A stretch of 64,000 nt of DNA from Thermoplasmata archaeon (GCA_021820525.1 JAKADM010000003.1:104306-168305), one strand, 5' to 3'; shown: positions 53,701 through 62,201, counted from the stretch's first letter. Program-made: numbers and translations. Notes: generated from the letters alone by a model not told the origin.

Positions 53701-55004
53701 CAGGAATGCCTCTTCAGGAACTGGTTGTTTTCTTACCCTACCTCTCTTCAGTCACATTTGCAGAGAACCACCTCCCGTCAGGAACAGAGTGGTATGTAAA
53801 TTTAAGTGATGGGCAGAATATTTCTGGAAATTCATCAACATTGCAATTGAACCTTCTGAACGGAACCTATAATTACACGGCATCATCCATGGATAAGAAT
53901 TTGAAGGCAAACATATCCGGGTTTACTGTTTCCGGATCTTCTGAAACAATAGTGGTGGACTTTGTGCCCGTTTTATTTGATATAAACTTCAGTGAGAATG
54001 GCCTGCCTGCAGGATCCATATGGTATGTGAATATAAGCAATGCAGGGAATTCAGGGCCAATCCAATCATCACTTTTTACAGCCAATCTTCAAAATGGGTC
54101 ATATAATTTCAGTGTTTCAACTGAAAATAAAGAGTATGTTCCCGAATACAACAAAACATTCACTGTAAATGGGAAAAATCTCTATGTGGGCATTGAATTC
54201 ATTCCATATACATATAAGGTCAGGTTTGTTGAAAATAACCTGAAGGCAGGTACGGAATGGAGTTTAAATGTTACGGGGATTAAAAATGGAAACGTTTCCA
54301 AAACGAGATGTCTCAATCTTTCTCTCACCAATGGAACATACACTTATGTTGCCTATTCCTCTGGAAGCCCATCCATGATGGCAAACGGATCATTTACAGT
54401 AAATGGAAGAAATATTACAGTACAGCTTAACTTTTCCAGATCCTATATTGTCATTTTTAAGGAAAGTGGCCTTAAAAATAATGCACTCTGGTATGTGAAC
54501 ATATCAGGTGGAATAGATTCAGGACAGATAGGAACAGATTCAACAACTTTCCATCTTAAGAATGGTTCATATACATACACTGTTGCCTCAAATGAAAAGC
54601 AATATCATCCCCATTATGTGGATTCATTCACCGTTGCAGGCAGGTCACAGAATATTTCCATAGTTTTCAATATCACTGAATACGGTATTTATTTCAAGGA
54701 AACAGGCTTACTTAAGGGGCAGGAATGGTATATTTCCATGTTATCGAAGAATGTTTCTTCAAACTCAGGAACACTCTATTGGGGCAGGCTCCCAAATGGG
54801 ACATACACATACAGGGTATTTGCATCTTCATACATCTATAACAGCTCCGGAAGCGTAAGTGTGAATGGAACAAATGTAACGGTAAAAATAGTATTCATGG
54901 AGAAAAATTCACCACAGTATGTTGAGATCATTCTCATAATTCTTCCCATAATCTTCGCAGTTTTGGTTGCCCTGATGTATGTACTCTATAGAAAAAGGAG
55001 GTAA
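50760..55004 (+). CDS. S53 (sedolisin) acid protease with surface modules
   Basis: This exported protease has about 1,414 residues. A signal segment (residues 10-35) precedes a pro-kumamolisin-type propeptide with SPQYHEYLTVSQFASMF. The catalytic domain shows the E-x3-D pair (E337/D341 counted from the ATG at 50748, in ENTLDLEMA), the oxyanion Asp in SSGDSGD (D424), nucleophile S548 in GTSIASP, and the closing GYNLVTGWGS. About six modules of roughly 80 residues follow in the last third, of the xPSGTxWYVN type. The C-terminus is a membrane anchor plus RKRR. Sedolisins work at low pH, fitting an acidophile digesting external peptides. The start at 50748 is an alternative. Confidence 0.9.
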   Translation: MLSINVKKFTVIKIFAIFVVSLFLLSTFYIIPQQNGTTGSVPAVSGAVALKSSTLDSGYVHVPYASGSVIGNNNIMYSGNVSVMVSFSFQNQSRLNNMLENISNPHSPQYHEYLTVSQFASMFSVNKTVYENALSYFSSFSGIRVKQYEDRISILLQGNSSSVGEALNTSFVRGASDSNIYYAGSSPELPLYIGKYVSEISGLTDSPLNISMNMGFKLFSYHATTGAGNGYIQPITNGAVQYIYGADLQKAYDETGLLNITYPTHEVIATILWSGQNSSGQNVAPFIKSNVCDYFNNTLPSYEPHPHIYGVPLNGAPYPGPSAQYDKTGANEENTLDLEMAGSLAPGASIYNVYSPGSTLSYLLEDFAFILNPNSSASNLKNVSVITNSWGSNAITNSSMRQYLEEAQARGITVLASSGDSGDNPSSSKYVGTVNSFPAMCSFNDFGVTSVGGTTLTLKSNLAIKDQIAWNISSKDTADSGPAGSAGGICTNLTEPVWENTTEANAVIGGRGLGIPDIAAIANNTLVLISINGSSGNYVFWGTSIASPVTAGLVAEMDAVLKYYNGSNVGFLNPLLFKLANMQLYGSYSGKNTGSDDFGAYNSSLPEQVVYNVNTGNNYLYRASYGYNLVTGWGSINDYNFTSLILNRSFAMKSYALGGVKAYMNISALNVTSYLYNSTSGKYTINKFYNASIQQNMFLANSLGAPIYWIQNVIYINGSASTGWMVNYTGWKIYPFYGMYPSCSVYSYNFPAGKVIKFPHDFQITTSLANYTSLLGQQIKFTVNNQTIYLPVPGARYIIGSYNYSYEWNGTEYQNGPYPGNPYNGGLDPQIGLVGGPSTGIGNFSGTTSGTLKFLLEPLGGSNYEKGITKTFNRTIDQTGETSKNIQYEEQSTGNYGIVLNSSSTEQGVLIYEGQGYLVTFKQTSMPSNIPWYVNISSSIQSGPIRGGEFSIYLQNGTYNIQISSQGKLYQAEYNNSITVSGMPLQELVVFLPYLSSVTFAENHLPSGTEWYVNLSDGQNISGNSSTLQLNLLNGTYNYTASSMDKNLKANISGFTVSGSSETIVVDFVPVLFDINFSENGLPAGSIWYVNISNAGNSGPIQSSLFTANLQNGSYNFSVSTENKEYVPEYNKTFTVNGKNLYVGIEFIPYTYKVRFVENNLKAGTEWSLNVTGIKNGNVSKTRCLNLSLTNGTYTYVAYSSGSPSMMANGSFTVNGRNITVQLNFSRSYIVIFKESGLKNNALWYVNISGGIDSGQIGTDSTTFHLKNGSYTYTVASNEKQYHPHYVDSFTVAGRSQNISIVFNITEYGIYFKETGLLKGQEWYISMLSKNVSSNSGTLYWGRLPNGTYTYRVFASSYIYNSSGSVSVNGTNVTVKIVFMEKNSPQYVEIILIILPIIFAVLVALMYVLYRKRR

Positions 55005-55118
55005 ACCATTAAAAAATCAATTTTAAAACATCGGGGCTGAAATACCGTCCACAAAATTTCTTTATTTATTAATTGAGTCAACAATAAATGTTATTCTTCG
55101 AATATCAGTTCATAAATT

Positions 55119-55457
55119 CTATTCCATATCAAGCTCCACTTCATATCCTATTTTTCCGAAATCAGAAGAGACCTCTCTTATTCTGTTTTTGAGTTTTTCA
55201 TCTATTCTGCTAAAAGCAAATGTCATTCTTTTCCTTGGTATGTTTATGACAACAAAGCCTAAGGTCCTGTCATCTGGCATTATTTCATCGGTTCTGGCAA
55301 AATCTCTTATAAAATCTTCCATATATTCATCTATGTATTCAGAGGAAAGCATATCTTTCAAAAATGACAGGGATTGAGGAAATTTTGATATCTCAACACA
55401 TATGGTTGAGGGATGGCCCCCACTGAGGGTCATGTTGAACATGGCGCACTCAGTCAT
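55119..55457 (-). CDS. Small unknown protein coupled to peroxiredoxin
   Basis: This 112-residue alpha/beta protein begins four bases after the peroxiredoxin stop, so the two probably share a transcript. It contains LGFVVINIPRKRMTFAFSRID, a conserved-looking strand-turn-strand, and two cysteines near the N-terminus. No family is recognised and no membrane segment is present. A redox-accessory role would be inferred from position only. Confidence 0.65.
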   Translation of the reverse strand: MTECAMFNMTLSGGHPSTICVEISKFPQSLSFLKDMLSSEYIDEYMEDFIRDFARTDEIMPDDRTLGFVVINIPRKRMTFAFSRIDEKLKNRIREVSSDFGKIGYEVELDME

Positions 55458-55461
55458 GATT

Positions 55462-56070
55462 TTACTTCACTCTTTTAAGGTACCATCTCTCGGCACCATC
55501 CTTCTCTCTGTTATAACTCTCTTCCAGAGTGGCTGGTGCTCCCATTACTCCGGGCTCCCCTTCCTGCCAGTTCACTGGTGTGGCAAGCTTCCTGTCCCAG
55601 TTAAACTTCAGTGCCTTTATGACCCTTATTATTTCATTCACATTTCTTCCCACTTCTGCTGGATAGTAGGCAATCCACCTTACTTTCTGGTTTGGATCAA
55701 TTATGAAGACTCCTCTCACTGTGAGGCCGTCATCAGGATTGATCACATTAAACTCAGATGCAACCTCCTTGTTTATATCTGCAATTATGGGGAATGGAAT
55801 CTCCACACCATATTTTTCCTTAATGTCCCTCATCCATGCAATGTGGGAATATATGCTGTCTATACTAAGGCCTATGAGGCTCACATCAAGTTTCTGGAAA
55901 TCAGCATACCTTTCTGTGAAACCGAGAAACTCTGTTGTGCACACCGGGGTAAAATCAGCAGGGTGTGAAAACAGAAGTACCCACTTTCCCTTGTATGAGG
56001 AAAGTGATATGGGGCCTTTCGTGGTGTTTACTGTAAAATCTGGAGCTTTTTGACCTAATGCTATTGGCAT
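55462..56070 (-). CDS. 1-Cys peroxiredoxin (Prx6-like)
   Basis: This 202-residue thiol peroxidase reduces hydrogen peroxide and organic peroxides. The peroxidatic cysteine is C44 in PADFTPVCTTE. No second cysteine exists in the protein, so it is a 1-Cys enzyme needing an external thiol. The long C-terminal arm (VNWQEGEPGVMGAPA) is that of the Prx6 group. The ATG at 56070 follows AGGTGA about seven bases upstream. It is the first gene of a two-gene operon. Confidence 0.93.
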   Translation of the reverse strand: MPIALGQKAPDFTVNTTKGPISLSSYKGKWVLLFSHPADFTPVCTTEFLGFTERYADFQKLDVSLIGLSIDSIYSHIAWMRDIKEKYGVEIPFPIIADINKEVASEFNVINPDDGLTVRGVFIIDPNQKVRWIAYYPAEVGRNVNEIIRVIKALKFNWDRKLATPVNWQEGEPGVMGAPATLEESYNREKDGAERWYLKRVK

Positions 56071-56158
56071 TTTTTCACCTGAATCATGATATTATTAACT
56101 TTATTAACCACCGGTATAAAGTGTAAATTTTGCACATAAACATGAGTTTAAATATGAA

Positions 56159-57274
56159 TCATAAACCATTTTTAATTATATTAATGCCCTCGGCAGGCGG
56201 GAAAGGATCACCCGAACCCCATTCCTCCTCTATCCTGCACCATGGGCATATATTGAGGGAGTTTTCATAAAATATGTGATTGGGCGATTTGCCGCATATG
56301 TAAAACTTTTCATGCCTCAATTCATAAACATATTGAAGGTTCTTTCTCCATTCTGTAAAATCAGGTCGTATCATGGGACTTTTTACTCCATATATGAAAG
56401 CTCTCACAAACAGTGTTTTGAGAGGTTCTGGAATGGCCGATTCTGCTGGGGATCCGTACTGTCTTGATCCGCTTCCGCCAAAATAGGGTGTATTCCCATT
56501 TATTATATTCTCCGTTTCAGTGTATTCTGGATTATGGGGATATATGCCCCTGAAGGGATGGTATCCAAGCATGAGAATTCTGAATATGAGTACGGCAAAG
56601 GAAAACCTCCATGAGGCCTCATCCGTATTCCCCATCTTTTTAATCTTAAGCCTTTCAGGTGCCGTGTATTCAGGATTTCCAACTATCCTGCCGTATTCGT
56701 TCTCTCCTCTTATTATGAAAGAATCGCAATCTATCAGTGCAACTCTCATATCCGGATCCACAAGTATATTTGCAGGGCTCAGATCCGCAATGATATAACC
56801 TTTCCTGCATATGTCTTCCATTATTATGCTGAGGTTCAGTGCAATCATGAAAAGGCTGCTCCATCTTCTGAGATTTTCCCACTGAATGTTTTCAAGAAGT
56901 TCAAATCTTGTCTCAGTTGTATATACGTTTTCAAGCATCTCCATGTTGCTGAATCTCCTCATGGTAAAACCAACAAAATTCTCTGGGCTTTCGTGGCCAT
57001 CAAAGAGCAGGGCTTCAGGCCATGCAAGGCCATCTCTCCTCTCAGGGGGTTTAAGCATCATCTTTCTGATCTTTTCCATTTTGAATTTTCTTATGCCAGG
57101 ATTCTGGAACGAAACATCACTGTATATCTTTCCAAGGATTTCCGGCTCTCCTTCAACGCTGTATATTTCACCCTCTCCTCCCGTATGAGTTCTTTCTCCG
57201 AGCCTTATGAAATAGGATACATTTCTACCATGAATGTCAATCTTTGATAACCTGAGCCTCTTACCCTCCATCAT
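56159..57274 (-). CDS. Protein kinase-like protein with C-terminal zinc ribbon
   Basis: This 371-residue protein has a kinase-like fold. It shows a glycine loop GGEGEIY (32-38), ATP lysine K49 in LGKIY, a catalytic loop IADLSPANIL (D164, N169; HRD is altered) and DCDSF in place of DFG (about 182-186). GNPEYTAPE marks the activation segment. A C-terminal zinc-binding knuckle has C327, H333, C343 and C346 (CPWC). This layout matches the kinase of the TerY phosphorylation triad. It overlaps the PP2C stop by four bases. It probably phosphorylates Ser/Thr on a partner such as the vWA protein; activity is inferred. Confidence 0.82.
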   Translation of the reverse strand: MMEGKRLRLSKIDIHGRNVSYFIRLGERTHTGGEGEIYSVEGEPEILGKIYSDVSFQNPGIRKFKMEKIRKMMLKPPERRDGLAWPEALLFDGHESPENFVGFTMRRFSNMEMLENVYTTETRFELLENIQWENLRRWSSLFMIALNLSIIMEDICRKGYIIADLSPANILVDPDMRVALIDCDSFIIRGENEYGRIVGNPEYTAPERLKIKKMGNTDEASWRFSFAVLIFRILMLGYHPFRGIYPHNPEYTETENIINGNTPYFGGSGSRQYGSPAESAIPEPLKTLFVRAFIYGVKSPMIRPDFTEWRKNLQYVYELRHEKFYICGKSPNHIFYENSLNICPWCRIEEEWGSGDPFPPAEGINIIKNGL

Positions 57275-58008
57275 ATTTCACCCCTGTAGTGGATTAAACC
57301 AAAGGTCTTGTCATCGGATGAAATATTTCTGAAGCGCTGGCTGTCAAGCATCTCCTCTATTTCTCTGGAACCATCAAGGGAAGAGCTTTCCTCAACTGCA
57401 AAGGATTCCATGGCCTCAAAAAAACCCACAAAGGGTGAATAAATTCCATTTTTCCTTTCAAGCACTCCATTCTGTATACCGTCAGTAAAGGCAAATATGA
57501 GATCAAAATTCCTGAATGTTCCTGTCCTGAGAAATTTCATATATGAGGATGAGGTCAGAAACACAGTTTCATTTGCATATTCCGTATTCATGGGCTCAGA
57601 TATCATCTGGAATTTACCCTTTCTTCTTCCCACAACCCCTCCATCCCCTATCTGAATCAGCCTTATTCTATCTCCGTATGATATGATCACAATGAGTGTG
57701 GTGGCATAATCCTTAAAGTCATAGCCATCAAGAATGGCGAAATGGGCAAGGCTGTTTCTTGCATATTCCACCATATTTTTCAGGTTTACTCTTTCGGGAT
57801 ATTTCCTTTCACGCATATATTCCATCACGGACCTGACTGCCACTCTGGCACCGGCCCCACCCCTTTCCGCACTGCCTGCACCATCTGCCACGGCCAGTAT
57901 GCAGCAGTTGTCATTTATGGAAAAATCAATATAATCTTCGCACTCCTTATTGGATGATATATGGGACGCACCCCTGACACTTGCACCTGCTGCAAAGAAA
58001 TTTTTCAT
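57271..58008 (-). CDS. PP2C-family serine/threonine phosphatase
   Basis: This 245-residue metal-dependent phosphatase carries the PP2C motifs: SNKECEDYI near 19-27, VADGAGSAERGG (Asp42), GDGGVVGR (Asp122), FTDGIQNG (Asp176) and a closing SSDDKTFG. It is of the compact PP2C_2 type found beside TerY-like vWA proteins. It overlaps both the vWA gene (57271-58008 against 58005) and the kinase gene by four bases, so the three are made together. It would reverse the kinase's phosphorylation. Confidence 0.88.
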   Translation of the reverse strand: MKNFFAAGASVRGASHISSNKECEDYIDFSINDNCCILAVADGAGSAERGGAGARVAVRSVMEYMRERKYPERVNLKNMVEYARNSLAHFAILDGYDFKDYATTLIVIISYGDRIRLIQIGDGGVVGRRKGKFQMISEPMNTEYANETVFLTSSSYMKFLRTGTFRNFDLIFAFTDGIQNGVLERKNGIYSPFVGFFEAMESFAVEESSSLDGSREIEEMLDSQRFRNISSDDKTFGLIHYRGEI

Positions 58009-58718
58009 TTTTTAACTCTCTTTCCCCATGAATCTGTGGGATCAAGTTTGATCTGCTCGGCAGTACTGCTCCTGGATGTGGAGGCAATGCTCTTGCTGAG
58101 CCAGTCAAACATTTCACTGAACTTTTGCTGCTCCATTCTGATTGGCGGTTCAACAGAAATAGCACTTAATATATCCATATCTGCGTCGTCAATGCCAACT
58201 GCAAAGAACAGGAATTTTCCATTCTTTACACCTTCGTGCACCTTATCCAGTACAACCTTCCATTCCGTTTTCATCTGGTCATTTCCCTCAGGATGCATAT
58301 CGGTGGGAGATCCGTCTGTCATAAGCCATATCCAGGGCCTGAAATACTGGATGCCATTTTTGCTATAATCCATCTTTCTCTCTTCAATTTTTGAAATTGC
58401 CATCAGTATGGCCTCGCCCATTGCGGTCTTCCCCTTAGGATCAAGAACTATTTTATCGTCATTAATTGCATCTACAGTGGAAAATGGAACAATCTGCCTT
58501 ACGTTATCGTTGAATGAGATTACGCTAACTTCAACCCTCTTCCTTGCAAGGTCGTCCTTTCTCATATCCTTTAGAAACTTTCTCAGCCCTTTCTTCAGAT
58601 CTTCAGACGGTTCTCCCTCCATTGAGCCTGAACTGTCTAGCAAAAGCACAACAGGACACTTGGGCTCAGATGGATATTTTAATGGTATTTCCAAGGCATC
58701 CAGTTTCTTCCTGAACAT
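58005..58718 (-). CDS. terY: TerY-like von Willebrand A domain protein
   Basis: This 237-residue cytoplasmic vWA protein has a complete metal-ion-dependent adhesion site: DSSGS (residues 28-32), T98 in KGKTAMGEA and D135 in WLMTDGSPTD. The FRKKLDALEIPLKYP start, the ISFND strand and the FLFFAVGIDDADMDIL strand resemble TerY. In TerY triads this protein is the likely phosphorylation target or adaptor. The C-terminal 40 residues are Ser-rich (SKSIASTSRSSTAEQ), a plausible phosphorylated tail. It is the first gene of the triad, with its own TATA-like promoter. Confidence 0.85.
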   Translation of the reverse strand: MFRKKLDALEIPLKYPSEPKCPVVLLLDSSGSMEGEPSEDLKKGLRKFLKDMRKDDLARKRVEVSVISFNDNVRQIVPFSTVDAINDDKIVLDPKGKTAMGEAILMAISKIEERKMDYSKNGIQYFRPWIWLMTDGSPTDMHPEGNDQMKTEWKVVLDKVHEGVKNGKFLFFAVGIDDADMDILSAISVEPPIRMEQQKFSEMFDWLSKSIASTSRSSTAEQIKLDPTDSWGKRVKK

Positions 58719-58736
58719 GCTTAGTTAAATTGAAAA

Positions 58737-58750
58737 GTGTATAATAATGT
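58737..58750 (-). promoter_or_regulatory. TATA-like promoter of the TerY/PP2C/kinase triad
   Basis: Read on the minus strand, CATTATTATACACT places a TATA core about 25 bases before the vWA ATG at 58718. It lies in the 44-base gap after the AAA+ gene, so the triad could be transcribed independently of dnaG. Confidence 0.4.
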
Positions 58751-58762
58751 TTTTAGAAATCA

Positions 58763-60238
58763 TCATCTGTAGCCGTCTGCATAGGGAAAGGACGATCCGC
58801 CATAATAACCTGACATCTTCTGGGATGCCGTAGCCTCACTTGAAATGGCATTGCCCATATTGCCGTAAACCTTTGCTATCTTTTCCTCAACAGGCATGTA
58901 TATTTTCAGCGCCTCTATGACATCCTCCTTTTCAATAAGGTCATGGTTAAGGGATACTGCAATATCGCCGGCAGCCCTCACGAGTCCACCCAGCTCTCTG
59001 AGTCTGAGGGTAAGGGCATTTTCCTTTCCATCAACTATCATGGCCCTTCTTTTTCCCTCTTCGATTATGAGCGACGCACCCTCCACGGTCATATGGGGAA
59101 TTTTTCCATCACTGTTTATCTCCTGGGATATGAACTGAAGATACCTGTACGCATTCTTTTCGTTATATGGCATTGTAACTTCCATCAGAACTTCATACCC
59201 ATTTCCTGAAATCCTTGATCTCAGCGGGCTCAATATTTGCTGAAGATCCTGAATGTTGCAGGCTGCCACAAGTATGAAATCTGTCGGTACATTATCAACC
59301 CTTACGCTGGCCCCTGCACTCTGTGGATTTCTTCCTGTGATTGGGAACTTTTTCTCCTGCATCGCAGTAAGTATGGATCTCTGAAGTTCCCCAAGGTGGG
59401 TGATCTCATCAATAAAAAGCACACCTTCATGGGCCTCGTGGATTGAACCAGCTATTACTCTTTCATAGGGGCTTGTTCCCAGCTGGGGATGGCCACCATA
59501 GGGATCATGCCTGACATCTCCCAGAAGTTCAGTCTCACTTGCCCCTGTGGCAAGAATAAATGTATTTCTATTTATGGGAACAATGACCTTGCTTGGGCTC
59601 TTTCTATCCATTTTTCTCTTCCTTTCAAGAGTCCTTTCGTCAAGAACCCTGATCATCTCATTTGCCCTTTCGTATTCTATTACTTCTTCCTTTTCTCCAT
59701 ACTTCCTTGTGGTAGTTACCCTTTCCTGGTTATTCTGAACGCCCAGGGCCTGGCCGAGGACATTAAACATATCACCAAACGGCCCCTGGTTAACGTTCTG
59801 TACCTTTGCCTGGCCGCATCTGGGGCAGGTCGTTTCAGTGTATATGGATATGAATCCGCACTTTGTGCATCTATACCCGAGGCGTTCGGCCACATCTGGC
59901 GGCACATCCTCCGGCTTAACCAGATACCCCTCTGCAGCATTCATGTCCTCCTCCTCCTGCTCAACCTGAGCTCTGCTCTTAATCTCCACAAAGGGCCTTT
60001 CGGGGTATCTTGGATTATGTATAACCCTCACCTCGTGTTCGGGCTTTGGTATTAAAAAGGAGAGCGCCTGGCCTATCATGGACTTTCCAACTCCAGGAGG
60101 GCCAACAAGAAGAAGGTTTCTTCTTTGCTTTGCCGCTACCTTGGCAATCCTCACTGCTTCGTCCTGCCCGATTACCCTCTCAAGGGGATCAGACGGTATT
60201 TTAACATCAAGAGTACTTTCTACATTTTCAAACTTCAA
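58763..60238 (-). CDS. Lon-like AAA+ ATPase with zinc ribbon, no protease domain
   Basis: This 491-residue AAA+ protein is related to the ATPase half of archaeal LonB. Walker A is GPPGVGKS (46-53). Inserted after it is a four-cysteine zinc ribbon (C124/C127, C138/C141) in place of the membrane hairpin of LonB. Walker B is GVLFIDEITH (about 272-281), and arginine-finger and sensor motifs follow (SPLRSRISG, LRLRELGGLVRAA). The chain ends at about 491 with a Gly/Tyr-rich tail, and the Ser-Lys protease domain is absent. The start is TTG at 60238, three bases after the dnaG stop. It may act as an unfoldase or chelatase-like partner of the vWA protein. Confidence 0.8.
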   Translation of the reverse strand: MKFENVESTLDVKIPSDPLERVIGQDEAVRIAKVAAKQRRNLLLVGPPGVGKSMIGQALSFLIPKPEHEVRVIHNPRYPERPFVEIKSRAQVEQEEEDMNAAEGYLVKPEDVPPDVAERLGYRCTKCGFISIYTETTCPRCGQAKVQNVNQGPFGDMFNVLGQALGVQNNQERVTTTRKYGEKEEVIEYERANEMIRVLDERTLERKRKMDRKSPSKVIVPINRNTFILATGASETELLGDVRHDPYGGHPQLGTSPYERVIAGSIHEAHEGVLFIDEITHLGELQRSILTAMQEKKFPITGRNPQSAGASVRVDNVPTDFILVAACNIQDLQQILSPLRSRISGNGYEVLMEVTMPYNEKNAYRYLQFISQEINSDGKIPHMTVEGASLIIEEGKRRAMIVDGKENALTLRLRELGGLVRAAGDIAVSLNHDLIEKEDVIEALKIYMPVEEKIAKVYGNMGNAISSEATASQKMSGYYGGSSFPYADGYR

Positions 60239-60241
60239 TTT

Positions 60242-61657
60242 CTACGCCTCTTCAAGTGGTACAATTCTCATGTCTTCAGGCTTTTTGGTAATATTTCCCT
60301 TCTTAATTCCATATATCACGCTTGCACCCTTTTTGTGGGCTATATCCACAAGCCTCTGGGATATCACTCCACCTGTAATTATGCATGAGACTTTTTCAAG
60401 CGCCTCAATCTTTTCAGGAGCTTCTGCAAGTGGAAAGGAACCTTCCGCCTCGCCCTTTTCATTAAATATCTCAGTCTCCTTTGAATTGGAAAGGTAGTTT
60501 AATTTCCTTCTTACACTCTCAGGGTCTTCAAGTGAAAATGGCCTCTCTGTATTAAGTGGAGGCTCCTCCTTCTTTTCCTCAGGAGCCTTTTCGTGTTTTT
60601 CCTCGTTCTGAACCTCATGGTTTTCAGGCTCCTTTCTGTTTTCCCTTCTCTGATTTGAATGCTCCTTATGCTCTTCATTCTCCTCCTTTCCATGGCCATG
60701 TTCCCTGTGATGCTCCTGAGGCTCCTTTTTCTCATGGCTATCCTGGCTTTCCTCCTTTGTATTTTCGTGTTTTTCCTTTTCTGTAGATTTGTCAGTTCTC
60801 TCCTGATAGTTCTTGAGATCTTCGTTCATTCCCCTCATTGCAAGGTACTGCTCGGTCGGTGTCTTGTACCTCAGTGCCTTCACAATCTGCTTGTACGTAA
60901 GTTCCTCAACTTCAGTTCCGGGGGGAGCCCTTGCTACAAAGTCAACTTCTGCAACCTGGAGCATCTCCTTTAATATGAGATCTCCTCCCCTGTCACCATC
61001 AAGAAAGACCGTCGTTGTCCTTTCCTTGGAAAGTTTCTGCACTGTTTTCGGAATGTTTGTTCCCTGTACAGCTATGGTATTTTTTATACCGTATTTGAGA
61101 AGATTCAAAACATCGTTTCTTCCTTCCACAACTATGACTGCATCAGAATCTTTTATGGCGGGGCCAGCAGGAAGTTTATCTTCTCCATAGGAGATTATTT
61201 CTCCCCTTTCCACCTCTTCCCTTACCGAGGCAATTATGCTCTCACTCACGGTTTTTCCGGATTCTGACATTCTTTTGTAGAGCTGTTCAGCCCTCTCTAT
61301 TACCTTTTTTCTTTTCTCCTGCCTGACATCCTCTATGTCTTCCACATCGACCTTTGCCTTGCACGGGCCTATTCTGTCTATGGTTTCCAGAGATGCGGCC
61401 AGAATTGAAGATTCAACCTGATCCAGTCCGGATGGTATTAAAACCGTTCCTTCTGTTCTTCCTTTCTTGCTATCTATGTCAACCTCTATTCTGCCTATTT
61501 TACCGCTCTTTTGAAGGTCCCTCAGATCGAGTTCTTCACCAAGAAGCCCCTCGGTCTGACCAAATATGGCACCCACAACGTCTGGTTTTTCAACCACCCC
61601 ATCCGCAGTTATTTTTACCTTTATCAAATACTTCGTGATATTCGGATCTACATTCAT
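60242..61657 (-). CDS. dnaG: Archaeal DnaG primase-like protein
   Basis: This 471-residue TOPRIM protein has EGRND (178-182) and DGDRGGD (220-226), which bind Mg2+. The archaeal-specific N-terminal domain and the VEELTYKQIVKALR region identify DnaG. In archaea DnaG can prime DNA and is also a stable exosome subunit binding poly(A). A highly charged, Glu/Lys/His-rich insert without structure spans about residues 285-375, and a conserved C-terminal domain (SCIITGGVISQRLVDIAHKKGA) ends the protein. AGAGGTGA lies seven bases before the ATG. It heads the block with the AAA+ gene. Confidence 0.93.
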   Translation of the reverse strand: MNVDPNITKYLIKVKITADGVVEKPDVVGAIFGQTEGLLGEELDLRDLQKSGKIGRIEVDIDSKKGRTEGTVLIPSGLDQVESSILAASLETIDRIGPCKAKVDVEDIEDVRQEKRKKVIERAEQLYKRMSESGKTVSESIIASVREEVERGEIISYGEDKLPAGPAIKDSDAVIVVEGRNDVLNLLKYGIKNTIAVQGTNIPKTVQKLSKERTTTVFLDGDRGGDLILKEMLQVAEVDFVARAPPGTEVEELTYKQIVKALRYKTPTEQYLAMRGMNEDLKNYQERTDKSTEKEKHENTKEESQDSHEKKEPQEHHREHGHGKEENEEHKEHSNQRRENRKEPENHEVQNEEKHEKAPEEKKEEPPLNTERPFSLEDPESVRRKLNYLSNSKETEIFNEKGEAEGSFPLAEAPEKIEALEKVSCIITGGVISQRLVDIAHKKGASVIYGIKKGNITKKPEDMRIVPLEEA

Positions 61658-62201
61658 TTATTTCACCTCTTGTTAATATGGGCTGAATTATGTTCATATA
61701 CCATCTAACCCATTCCCCAAGCATCTCATATTAATTGCATGTTCATATTTAACTTTTTGAAAGATTCTTCATATATTTTTGAACACCTCATAAGTAAAGG
61801 TGGATCTGGATCATGGCTAAAAAATTGTACCTTAATATATCCTTATTTGGAAGGCTGAAACATTCATGAATCCTTCTTCAAGGGAATTTTACAAGTTATA
61901 TGTGAGAGGATTTCGCTTCAAACAACTCATAACTTCCATAGTTATTCCAGAATATTGAAAATCTATTAAAACATGTTAAATTCAATCATGGGCCAATACT
62001 ATGCCAGATTTTTCAAAATCAATCATCTGATCTTAAATCTATTTTATTTATGTGTCAGAAAACTTGATTATTTCCATTTTCAATATGGCTGTAATTAAAA
62101 TTTAAGACTTTTTAATTCAAATCCAGTTCAGGTTCATAGAATTTTTAGGATTTAAGATCTTCATTTTTGAGAATTTTTATAAACTTGAATTTATCCAAGA
62201 T

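Noticed and set aside
58763..60238. Full ATP-dependent Lon protease
   Set aside because: The Ser-Lys protease domain and the membrane hairpin are missing; the frame stops at residue 491 and the next gene is the vWA protein.
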